Positions 45,339 to 52,780 of a stretch of DNA of 64,000 nt are shown here, piece after piece. The notes beneath the pieces are model-generated. The model searched no databases, had not been told where the DNA came from, and saw only the letters and a program-made list of their open reading frames with translations. The translations under genes were made by a program, and so were the position numbers. The DNA lies in NCBI GenBank assembly GCA_963745945.1, contig CAVUZG010000007.1, positions 526,093 through 590,092 on the forward strand, written 5' to 3'. How positions within the stretch are numbered: position 1 is the stretch's first letter; each line of letters starts with the position of its first letter. The stretch is from DATFVA01 sp963745945. Lineage in GTDB: Bacteria; Bacteroidota; Ignavibacteria; Ignavibacteriales; Ignavibacteriaceae.

Positions 45339-45722
45339 TTGGAATACGGTTTTTCAAAAAAGATTAATTTACCCTATGAAAAGGTTTTAGAAAAAGTTAC
45401 AGACGAATTAAAGAAAGAAGGATTCGGAGTACTTACATCAATTGACGTAAAAGAAACGCTTAAGAAAAAAATTGATGTCGATTTCAAAAAATATATGATT
45501 CTTGGTGCCTGCAATCCTCCGCTTGCCCATAAAGCGCTTCAGAGTGAAGAAGAATTAGGGCTTCTTCTTCCCTGCAATGTAATTGTATATGAGAACAATG
45601 GCGGAACAACAGTTTCTTTTTTCGATCCGATGGTTATGACTAAATTAATAGAAAATGATAAACTAAAAACTGTTGCTGAAGAAGTTCAAAAGAAAATGAA
45701 AAAAGTTTTTGAAGTTATTTAA
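45339..45722 (+). CDS. DUF302 domain protein
   Basis: 127 residues, TTG start with GGAGAC upstream. The DUF302 fold is visible: YEKVLEKVTDELKKEGFGVLTSIDVKETL, CNPPLAHKALQSEEELGLLLPCNVIVYE, VSFFDPMVM. Two Cys (about 54 and 76). Family function unknown; often linked with sulfur or heavy-metal genes. Twenty-eight bases before thioredoxin, so likely one transcript. Confidence 0.87.
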   Translation: MEYGFSKKINLPYEKVLEKVTDELKKEGFGVLTSIDVKETLKKKIDVDFKKYMILGACNPPLAHKALQSEEELGLLLPCNVIVYENNGGTTVSFFDPMVMTKLIENDKLKTVAEEVQKKMKKVFEVI

Positions 45723-45750
45723 TTTAAATTAAGAAAAAGGAGAAAGACAA

Positions 45751-46113
45751 ATGTCTGAGCATCTGAATAAAGAAACATTTAAAACAAAAGTATTCGATTT
45801 TGATAAAAGCCAGGAATGGAAATTTGAAGGTGATGTTCCTTGTATAATTGATTTCTGGGCTCCCTGGTGCGGTCCCTGCAGAATGGTTGGTCCCGTCCTT
45901 GATGAAATTTCCGAGGAGTATAAAGGAAAGCTGAATATTTACAAAGTTAACACTGATGAGGAACAGGAATTAGGGGCGCTGTTTGGAATAAGAAGCATCC
46001 CTTCAATCCTTTTTGTTCCTGTTGAAGGACAGCCTAAAATGGCAGTTGGTGCTTTACCGAAAAACAATATTGTTGAAATTATTGAAAAAGAATTGTTAAC
46101 TGCCGCTGCGTAA
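45751..46113 (+). CDS. Thioredoxin
   Basis: 120 residues. Active site WCGPC with C40 and C43 in FWAPWCGPCRMVGPVLDEI, the cis-Pro in FGIRSIPSILF, and no signal peptide, so cytoplasmic. Reduces protein disulfides; as last gene of the sulfur/redox run it may reduce the persulfide on the rhodanese. AAAGGAG upstream. Terminator follows. Confidence 0.93.
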   Translation: MSEHLNKETFKTKVFDFDKSQEWKFEGDVPCIIDFWAPWCGPCRMVGPVLDEISEEYKGKLNIYKVNTDEEQELGALFGIRSIPSILFVPVEGQPKMAVGALPKNNIVEIIEKELLTAAA

Positions 46114-46132
46114 TTAATATTGAAATGTTTTG

Positions 46133-46155
46133 AAGCCGGAGTAATCCGGCTTTTT
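46133..46155 (+). terminator. Terminator of the sulfur/redox run
   Basis: AAGCCGGA-GTAA-TCCGGCTT followed by T. Confidence 0.9.
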
Positions 46156-46190
46156 ATTTTTTCCTGATTAACGTTGAAATCAGAACACTG

Positions 46191-47078
46191 TTAATGATTA
46201 CCGTACTTCTTTTCGCCTGCCTCAATTTTTAAATGAAGAGAATTTTGTTTTGGCGGAAGCGGACATGTAGCAAATCTTGTAAAAGCACACGGGGGATTAT
46301 AAGCTTTATTAAAATCTATTTCCACCATTCCGAGTGAGTCAGGTTTTTCGGTGTATAAAAACCTGCCTGCCCCGTAAGTTTCTTCTCCATTTGTTTCATC
46401 TGCAAAAATGATAAAGAACTCATTTCCTTCCGAAACCGGATCAAAAGTATATTTTTTTCCTTCCAGATTGAATTCCAGTCTGCCTTTTACTGTATCTTTT
46501 TCCACAGAGCCGATTATGTTCGGTATCTCAATTACCTTAGGCGAAGGATATGGAATGAATCTCGCATCCACTTTCCATTTTTCATCAACCGGGTAAGTAT
46601 CTATTCCTTTAAACTCTTTTACAAGTGGTGCATTTAAATCTCTAAGCCTGATTCCGTATTTTCCGTTCCTGTTTATAATATACCATCTCAAACTCCCTTT
46701 TTTCAGCACAGTAGGATTTCCTGAAAGATCATCTTTCAATTCTATATCTTTTACTGCTTGAGAATCAGTAATTACTTCAACATCAGAATTTATTTTTGCA
46801 CTTACTTTTCCATTATCTAATATTAAAGTTCCTATATGTGCCGGTGCATTCTCAGGAAAAACAATATTATTATCGGGCGCGCTGCCAAATGTGTTTTCTC
46901 CTTCTTTCAGCCAGTAAAGCCCAACCAGGTTGAGCCAGCCGGTTTCGGTTTTTAATCTCTCTATTCTTTTCTTATGCCATTGCTCAATTGATTTAATATA
47001 TTCAGCATTACTTTTTTCTTTTGCGCATCCTGAAACCAGGAACAACGAGATTAGAAACAGGGGAATAATTTTTTGCAT
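46191..47078 (-). CDS. DUF1684 family lipoprotein
   Basis: 295 residues. Lipobox LVSGC (C18). The conserved DUF1684 blocks are present: ETGWLNLVGLYWLKEGENTFGS, GKYGIRLRDLNAPL, then GAGRFLYTEKP and DFNKAYNPPCAFTRFATCPLPP with its conserved Cys pair. Function of the family unknown; envelope location is expected. Stands alone on the - strand. Confidence 0.88.
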   Translation of the reverse strand: MQKIIPLFLISLFLVSGCAKEKSNAEYIKSIEQWHKKRIERLKTETGWLNLVGLYWLKEGENTFGSAPDNNIVFPENAPAHIGTLILDNGKVSAKINSDVEVITDSQAVKDIELKDDLSGNPTVLKKGSLRWYIINRNGKYGIRLRDLNAPLVKEFKGIDTYPVDEKWKVDARFIPYPSPKVIEIPNIIGSVEKDTVKGRLEFNLEGKKYTFDPVSEGNEFFIIFADETNGEETYGAGRFLYTEKPDSLGMVEIDFNKAYNPPCAFTRFATCPLPPKQNSLHLKIEAGEKKYGNH

Positions 47079-47156
47079 ATTCAGCTCAGTATCAGTTAAA
47101 ATATTAATTGAATTTAAGCAAAAATATTATTCGTTCTAAATTAGTCTGTCACTAAT

Positions 47157-47576
47157 TTATTTTTCCGCTATTTCTTTTAGTTTTTGGACAAACCTTTCAT
47201 CCCAGCCATCGCTGTGAGATTTTTTGGTTTGTTCCTGGTTTGCAGCCATTTTTTCCCATCCCGAATGAATTAGTGTAAGATCCGTCTTGCTTCCATTTTC
47301 TTTTAATTCAATAGTAACAAGAGTATCTGCATTTATGAATCCTGTATTCCAGGTAAATACAAGTTTTTTGTTCGGTATAATTTCCAGAACCTTGCAATGA
47401 AAAACTCCGTCCCAGCCCTCGGTGGGGTCTGCTGTAAAAGTAAATTGTTTTCCCTTCTCCGCTTTAAAAGTGGTTGTCATCATCATCCATTTCTCCAATT
47501 CCGTTGCATCGGAGATAGTCCTCCAGACTTTATTAACAGGTGCATTTATGGTTACTTTTTTTTCAATAGGATCCAT
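47157..47576 (-). CDS. SRPBCC (AHSA1-like) domain protein
   Basis: 139 residues, START/Bet v1-like fold: VTINAPVNKVWRTISDATELEKWMM, FTADPTEGWDGVFHCKVLEIIPNKKLVFTW, and TLIHSGWEKM. Binds small hydrophobic ligands in related proteins. Start overlaps the ArsR stop by one base (TAATG); such ArsR-SRPBCC pairs are common, the pair possibly sensing and sequestering one ligand. Confidence 0.9.
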   Translation of the reverse strand: MDPIEKKVTINAPVNKVWRTISDATELEKWMMMTTTFKAEKGKQFTFTADPTEGWDGVFHCKVLEIIPNKKLVFTWNTGFINADTLVTIELKENGSKTDLTLIHSGWEKMAANQEQTKKSHSDGWDERFVQKLKEIAEK

Positions 47577-47887
47577 TACTCCTCCAAATAGTTTTTTAAT
47601 TGATGTAATTTTTTATCCCAGAATTTATCATAAAATGTCAGCCACTCTTTAACTTCATTCAAAGGATCAACATTTAGTTGATAATATCTTTCCCTTCCTT
47701 TTTGCTTTGGTACAACGAGCCGTGTTTTTAACAGCACTTTAAGATGCTTTGATATTGCCGGACGACTGATTTTAAATTTGTCCGAAATTGCATTTACCGT
47801 CATTTTGTTTTCTGAAAGCAGAAGAAGAATTTCTCTCCTGTTCTGATCTGCCAGGGCAGAAAAAACATCATCAATTCTGTAAGCCAT
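47576..47887 (-). CDS. ArsR family transcriptional regulator
   Basis: 103 residues, winged helix: VFSALADQNRREILLLLSE, recognition helix ISRPAISKHLKVLLKTRLV, wing PKQKGRERYYQLN. No CxC or other clear metal site, so it belongs to the non-metal group that pairs with SRPBCC proteins. Divergent from the VOC gene; half-sites between them suggest self-regulation. Confidence 0.92.
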   Translation of the reverse strand: MAYRIDDVFSALADQNRREILLLLSENKMTVNAISDKFKISRPAISKHLKVLLKTRLVVPKQKGRERYYQLNVDPLNEVKEWLTFYDKFWDKKLHQLKNYLEE

Positions 47888-47904
47888 TATTTTATATTCC
47901 CATA

Positions 47905-47948
47905 TATGTTACTTTCTGGTTACCAATATACGTAACCATCTGGTTACA
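47905..47948. promoter_or_regulatory. Candidate ArsR operator with four half-sites
   Basis: GGTTAC (47918-47923) and GTAACC (47932-47937) form an inverted repeat with an 8-base spacer. A further GTTAC (47908-47912) and GGTTAC (47942-47947) flank it. Located 20-60 bases upstream of the ArsR start, where a repressor would overlap the promoter. Confidence 0.6.
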
Positions 47949-48066
47949 AGTCAAGAGAAAAATGTTGATATAATAAAGTCATCTTTTTACATTTTGATCT
48001 ACTGATTGATAGAAACTAACTGTAATCGGTTTATGTTTGAAAGAAATCATTGTGAAAGGAAATTCT

Positions 48067-48504
48067 ATGCCTGTAAAACCTATTCCGGATGATTACCCGA
48101 GAGTTATTCCTTACTTAATTGTAAGAGATGTTGCAAAGCTGATGGATTTTCTCACAGAGGTGTTCGGTGCGAAGCAGAATGAAAAAATGACTCTCCCGGA
48201 CGGAAGTGTAAATCACGGAGAGGTAAGAATTGGCAATTCTGTTATTATGATGGGAAAATCTTCAGACGATTATCCGCCGATTCCTACTATGATTTACATT
48301 TATGTTGAGAATACTGATGAGGCTTATAACAAAGCACTTCAGGCGGGAGCCGAATCTTTAATGGAACCTGCTAACCAGTTTTATGGTGACAGGAATGCAG
48401 CAGTTAAGGACCCTTCAGGTAACAGCTGGTGGATTGCCTCTCACGTTGAAGATATTTCCCCCGAAGAAATGCAGAAAAGAAATGAAGAAAGAGCAAAGCA
48501 ATAA
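48067..48504 (+). CDS. VOC family protein (PhnB/glyoxalase-like)
   Basis: 145 residues from the ATG at 48067 (AAAGGAAA upstream); an earlier in-frame ATG has no site. Two beta-alpha-beta-beta-beta units: VIPYLIVRDVAKLMDFLTEVFGA and MIYIYVENTDEAYNKALQAGA, then YGDRNAAVKDPSGNSWWIASH. The H/E metal positions are partly visible (H in NHGEVRIG, D in KDPSGN). Divergent from ArsR-SRPBCC, and probably part of the same small regulon. Reaction unknown. Confidence 0.87.
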   Translation: MPVKPIPDDYPRVIPYLIVRDVAKLMDFLTEVFGAKQNEKMTLPDGSVNHGEVRIGNSVIMMGKSSDDYPPIPTMIYIYVENTDEAYNKALQAGAESLMEPANQFYGDRNAAVKDPSGNSWWIASHVEDISPEEMQKRNEERAKQ

Positions 48505-48634
48505 TCCCCGGCTTATTAAAAGATTCTGAAAACTATTGAGCAAATTTTTACACATTTTTTTAATTGGTAATCCTGCCAAAATCACCATCCAGCAGGCAGA
48601 TTAAAAATAGTATTTATTAAAGTAAGGAGTAATA

Positions 48635-50245
48635 ATGAAAGATAGAATTACCATCCTGTTCATGATGATATTTATTTTTTCATCATTAGAATACTCACAA
48701 AATATTGAGTGGTTTACATTCGGAAATGGTTTAAGCAGCAATGCCTCGGCAGTAGCTGTTAAAGACAGTGAGATTTATGTGGGTGGGTCATTCGCTTTAG
48801 CTGGTGGCATACAGGTAAACGGCATTGCAAAGTGGGATGGCAGTTCATGGTCAGCTCTTGGTTCAGGAGTGGATCTTTATGTAAATGCGATAGCTGTGAT
48901 AGGTAATGATATTTATGCTGCGGGCTTTTTTAACCTTGCGGGCGGGGTACCTGTAAATAATATCGCAAAGTGGGATGGTAATTCATGGTCTCCGCTGGGA
49001 CAGGGAGTTAATTCCGATGTTCAATGTTTAGCTGTAAATGGAACGGATCTTTATGCAGGTGGTTTCTTTACCATGGCGGGAACTGATTCTGCATACAGGA
49101 TTGCTAAATGGGATGGTACTTCATGGGCTCCGTTGGGCGGCGGTATTAATAACGAAGTTGATGCTATCGCAGTTCTCGGTAATGATGTATACGCCGGGGG
49201 TATTTTCTCCTCTGCCGGAGGTATTTCTGCGAACAGTATTGCAAAATGGGATGGTTCTTCGTGGTCTGCTCTGGGCAATGGAGTCAGCGGGATTGTGAGG
49301 GGTATCGCAATAGATGGTAATGTTGTTTATGCTGGCGGTGTTATTGATGGAGAGGTTTTAAAATGGGATGGCTCTACTTGGTCCTCTCTAGGCTCCGGTG
49401 TTAACGGATCTGTCTTTTCTTTACAGCTCAGTGAAAATGATCTTTATGTCGGTGGACTTTTTACAGCTGCCGGCGGTTTGCTTGCAAACAAAATTGCAAA
49501 ATTTAATATAGTTAATGATACCTGGTCACCGATAGATGGGGGAGTAACAGCTGAGGTAGATGCAATGGCAATACAGGGGACAACAAATTCCCTGGTTATT
49601 ACCGGTGCATTCAGTCACGTGGGAAATAATATTGAAGCAAATTATATCGCAAGGTTTACAGACAGTGAAAACCCTCTTCCAATTGAATTATCTTCATTCA
49701 CAGCGTTACCTGAAGGTAATAAAGTGAACTTAAACTGGTCCACTTCAACAGAAATAAACAACAAAGGATTTGAAGTTCAGAGGTCAGTAGCCGGAGATCA
49801 GAATTCGCAGTGGAATGATATTGGATTTGTTGAAGGAAATGGAACAACATCAGAAACCAGGCATTATTCATTCGCAGACGAAGACCTTGTAAACGGGATC
49901 TATTCCTACAGGCTAAAACAGATTGATTTTGATGGAACGTTCAGCTACTCAAAAATAATTGAAGTTAATTTTACAATACCGGCGGAATTCACACTAGAAC
50001 AGAACTATCCAAACCCATTTAACCCTTCAACTACTATAAGGTATTCTGTTCCTTCGGAAAGTAAAATAAAATTATCCGTGTTTGATGTTTCCGGAAGTGA
50101 AATAGAAACATTGGTTAACCAGCAGCAGCCGGCAGGTAATTATTCGGTTGAGTTTAATGCCTCACATTTAAGCTCGGGAATTTACTATTACAGGATGAGT
50201 GCGGGCAGTTTCAGCCAGACAAGGAAGTTAATTTTATTAAAGTAA
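48635..50245 (+). CDS. T9SS-exported beta-propeller-like repeat protein
   Basis: 536 residues. Signal peptide to EYSQ (about 22). Residues 30-340 hold six or seven repeats of about 42-46 residues with the core IAKWDGSSWSALGSGV plus a strand like NDIYAAGFF. Fibronectin-like module from PIELSSFTALPEG (about 350) and sorting domain over the last 85 residues. Repeats are very even, so it is one complete propeller. AAAGTAAGGAG upstream. Function unknown. Confidence 0.88.
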   Translation: MKDRITILFMMIFIFSSLEYSQNIEWFTFGNGLSSNASAVAVKDSEIYVGGSFALAGGIQVNGIAKWDGSSWSALGSGVDLYVNAIAVIGNDIYAAGFFNLAGGVPVNNIAKWDGNSWSPLGQGVNSDVQCLAVNGTDLYAGGFFTMAGTDSAYRIAKWDGTSWAPLGGGINNEVDAIAVLGNDVYAGGIFSSAGGISANSIAKWDGSSWSALGNGVSGIVRGIAIDGNVVYAGGVIDGEVLKWDGSTWSSLGSGVNGSVFSLQLSENDLYVGGLFTAAGGLLANKIAKFNIVNDTWSPIDGGVTAEVDAMAIQGTTNSLVITGAFSHVGNNIEANYIARFTDSENPLPIELSSFTALPEGNKVNLNWSTSTEINNKGFEVQRSVAGDQNSQWNDIGFVEGNGTTSETRHYSFADEDLVNGIYSYRLKQIDFDGTFSYSKIIEVNFTIPAEFTLEQNYPNPFNPSTTIRYSVPSESKIKLSVFDVSGSEIETLVNQQQPAGNYSVEFNASHLSSGIYYYRMSAGSFSQTRKLILLK

Positions 50246-50280
50246 AGAAATTAACAACCCAGCACTAAGTATATTTATAG

Positions 50281-50311
50281 ATTTCAGGGGAAGTAAAATT
50301 TCCCCTGAAAT
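50281..50311 (+). terminator. Hairpin after T9SS gene
   Basis: ATTTCAGGGGAA and TTCCCCTGAAAT form a long stem around a six-base loop. There is no T run, so termination is uncertain. Confidence 0.45.
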
Positions 50312-50372
50312 ATCATCATTCAAAGGCTGTAATGATCAAGTGGCGAAATTAGATTACTTACAGTACAAAACA

Positions 50373-50440
50373 AAAAAATAATTTTCTCCCCGTTATCACT
50401 TTCACTTCTTTTTCCTGCGTTTAATTATAGAAGCACAAAT
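50373..50440 (+). promoter_or_regulatory. Duplicated leader/promoter, copy 1
   Basis: About 67 bases nearly identical to 51153-51219, including TTATCACTTTCACT and TTTTTCCTGCGTTTAATTAT. Each lies about 30 bases upstream of a lipoprotein start. Conservation outside coding DNA suggests a shared promoter or operator. Confidence 0.65.
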
Positions 50441-50469
50441 AATTATTAACCAAATAAAGGAACTAAAGA

Positions 50470-51039
50470 ATGAAAAGCTTAACAAAACTTACTTTTGCAA
50501 TTATATTTGCATCAATATTGTTTGCCGGGTGCAGTAATCAGGATAATCCAATTGCGCCCGTCGATCCCGGAAATGGAGGAGATCCTGACCCGGTCGTCAT
50601 AAACACTCCCATAACTATGAAAATTGACCTTATATCAGTTAAAGGTTTCTCTAAAAACAAAACAAATGGAGATCCCTGGGACTGGAATCCACTTTTACCA
50701 ACAGAACAAAAGCCTGATATTTATGTAATTTTACAACAAACGGGAAATCACTCACCTAGCTTCTGGTCAGATCGAAGAAATAATGCAACTTACACAAGCA
50801 CCTATGTTTTTACTGTACCGAAGTCAGGTTATACCAAACTACCGCGAAACATATCTTATGGAGATACTTACAAAATATATCTTAAAGATTCTGACTTTCC
50901 GGATAGTGACGACTTTATGGGCAGTGTATCAGTAAAGCCTTCAGCTATTTATGGAAAGGATAATGCAACCAAATTTGACAAAACACTTCTGGATGGTGCT
51001 GTGAAAATCAGAGTAAAAGGTACGTGGATATATGAATAA
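50470..51039 (+). CDS. Hypothetical lipoprotein 1
   Basis: 189 residues. Lipobox LFAGC (C20) followed by a Pro/Gly-rich linker (IAPVDPGNGGDPDPVV), then a beta-rich domain (about 45-185) without a family I recognise: IYVILQQTGNHSPSFWSDRR, YKIYLKDSDFPDSDDFMG. Its signal peptide resembles that of the next lipoprotein, and the upstream regions of both are duplicated. Confidence 0.82.
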   Translation: MKSLTKLTFAIIFASILFAGCSNQDNPIAPVDPGNGGDPDPVVINTPITMKIDLISVKGFSKNKTNGDPWDWNPLLPTEQKPDIYVILQQTGNHSPSFWSDRRNNATYTSTYVFTVPKSGYTKLPRNISYGDTYKIYLKDSDFPDSDDFMGSVSVKPSAIYGKDNATKFDKTLLDGAVKIRVKGTWIYE

Positions 51040-51057
51040 GTAATAACAAAACTTTTA

Positions 51058-51095
51058 AATGCACTTCGCTTTTACAGGAAGTGCATTTGTTATTT
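51058..51095 (+). terminator. Terminator after lipoprotein 1
   Basis: AAATGCACTTC and GAAGTGCATTT are a perfect 11-bp stem followed by a T-rich stretch. Confidence 0.85.
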
Positions 51096-51152
51096 TCGGG
51101 CTGTCACGCCCGCACTGCGTCAGTATATTTGGGTTCCTGATGCCTCGCAATT

Positions 51153-51219
51153 AAAAATAATTTTCTCCTCGTTATCACTTTCACTCCTTTTTCCTGCGTT
51201 TAATTATAGAGACACAAAT
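51153..51219 (+). promoter_or_regulatory. Duplicated leader/promoter, copy 2
   Basis: Matches 50373-50440 except for about five bases; spacing to the start codon is the same. Confidence 0.65.
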
Positions 51220-51248
51220 TTTAATTAAACAAACAAAGGAAATGTAAA

Positions 51249-51671
51249 ATGAGAAACTTAATCAAAATTCTGTTTGCAGTAATTTTCACATCAGTTTTAT
51301 TTGTAGGATGTACCAAGGATAACAACCCTGTTTCACCGCAGCTGGAAAGCATTTCCGGGAAATGGGAAGGCCCGATTACCCATCCGGCTTACGACGGCGG
51401 GACTGTGAAACTTAGTATTCTTGATGACAATGGTAGTATATCAGGTACCTTCACAATGAGACTTTCAAAGAATAATTTTGTGCAGAACTACAGTGGTTCG
51501 GTTTCAGGTGCAAAAGTAAGTAGCAATAACTACAGTCTGCAACTTGAAGGCTCGAATTTTACCTGGATCTGCGACCTTAACCTTAATTCAAAATCTCTTA
51601 CACTAAGCGGCGACTGGGAATCAAATCAAAACTCCGGCATACAGGGTACTGTATCAGTCGATAAGCAATAA
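51249..51671 (+). CDS. Hypothetical lipoprotein 2
   Basis: 140 residues. Lipobox LFVGC (C21). The mature part looks like a small beta-barrel of the lipocalin-like kind: ISGKWEGPITHPAYDGGTVKLSIL, GSISGTFTMRL, NYSGSVSGAKVSSNNYSLQLEG, LTLSGDWESNQ. Such domains often bind small ligands. No catalytic motif. Shares signal-peptide and promoter sequence, but not the mature domain, with lipoprotein 1. Confidence 0.82.
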   Translation: MRNLIKILFAVIFTSVLFVGCTKDNNPVSPQLESISGKWEGPITHPAYDGGTVKLSILDDNGSISGTFTMRLSKNNFVQNYSGSVSGAKVSSNNYSLQLEGSNFTWICDLNLNSKSLTLSGDWESNQNSGIQGTVSVDKQ

Positions 51672-51892
51672 GTTAACAAACACTGACAGTGATCTTTTAA
51701 AGAGCATTTCCTGAAAAAGGGGAGTGCTTTTTATTTTTAAACTTCTGTTTAATCAGATGCTAAAAAAATACAAGCATAGCGGCAACCGAATTAGTAGTGA
51801 CAGAACAGAAAAAATCATTCATTAGATATTCTATGAACTTTCTTAAATTTGATACGACTAAATAAGAGTTATTTAAAACCGGGAACTATGTA

Positions 51893-52741
51893 ATGAAAAA
51901 ATTTATATTCTTTGTTTTTCTGCTTTCTATATCTGCACCATTTAATTTTACACAAACCACATCACAGGAATTAACAGGAAAAATGGATTCTTCACTTGCT
52001 GTACTGGTGGATTTACAGAATAAAGTTAAAGATGTTTATCCCTGCTTAAATGAATTTCAGCCTGTTGCTGTTCCCTATAAAGACAGCCTGCTTATTTTTG
52101 ATTACAATCCTGAAGAAAGCAAATATAATTTTATTAAAGAAACATCTCAGCCGTTTCCGCTGCCGGAAGGAATACAGGCATCATTTCCGCTTTCAGTTTA
52201 TGATAACAAACCAACGTGTATTGTAAATCTTAATACTTTCAGTTCCACCGCCGGCTATACAACTATGATGCATGAATTTATTCATTGCTGCCAGTTCAAC
52301 AGTGTTGAACCTGAGCTCAAAAATACTCTTGAGATTTATAAATCAGCAATGCAGAATAAAGATTACTCGTGGGAAATTGCACATCCTTTCCCATATGATG
52401 ACTCTGTCTTTAACACTTTTTATGACAGTTATAAGCAGGCTTTAGAGGAAAACAATATAGTAAAAGCAAAACAATTCAGAGCCAGGTTAAAAGAACATCT
52501 CGGTAAAATAGATTTTGAATACATGTTATGGGAGGAATGGAAAGAAGGACTTGCACGCTACGTTGAAAATAAAATTCACGACAGGTTATTAATTCCCCGG
52601 AATAATTATGGAAAAGATAAACCTTACAACAGGGTTTCTTTTTATTACAGCGGAGAACTGCTGATAACCAGGCTTGCAGAAGCTGATCCCGGTTTACCGG
52701 ATAATATGAAATTGTTGTTCGAGAAGATGAAAGATTTTTGA
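51893..52741 (+). CDS. Putative secreted zinc metallopeptidase (HExxH), family unassigned
   Basis: 282 residues. Signal peptide to about residue 20. HEFIHCCQ with H127, E128 and H131 fits a gluzincin-type zinc site. The likely third ligand is one of the Glu in WEEWKEGLARYVE (about 213-225), 85-95 residues on. Two further Cys follow the motif (CC). I do not recognise the family. No T9SS or lipid anchor, so it is predicted periplasmic. Confidence 0.7.
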   Translation: MKKFIFFVFLLSISAPFNFTQTTSQELTGKMDSSLAVLVDLQNKVKDVYPCLNEFQPVAVPYKDSLLIFDYNPEESKYNFIKETSQPFPLPEGIQASFPLSVYDNKPTCIVNLNTFSSTAGYTTMMHEFIHCCQFNSVEPELKNTLEIYKSAMQNKDYSWEIAHPFPYDDSVFNTFYDSYKQALEENNIVKAKQFRARLKEHLGKIDFEYMLWEEWKEGLARYVENKIHDRLLIPRNNYGKDKPYNRVSFYYSGELLITRLAEADPGLPDNMKLLFEKMKDF

Positions 52742-52753
52742 TTTAAACAACCC

Positions 52754-52780
52754 AAAACCTGAATTCATCAATCTGGTTTT
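52754..52780. terminator. Possible bidirectional terminator
   Basis: AAAACC and GGTTTT, with inner GA/TC pairs, form a weak stem between the convergent metallopeptidase and T9SS genes. Confidence 0.4.

Noticed and set aside
48700..49650. DNA direct repeats of about 130-140 bases
   Set aside because: They are codons of the propeller blades (IAKWDGSSW repeats) in one gene, not a separate element.
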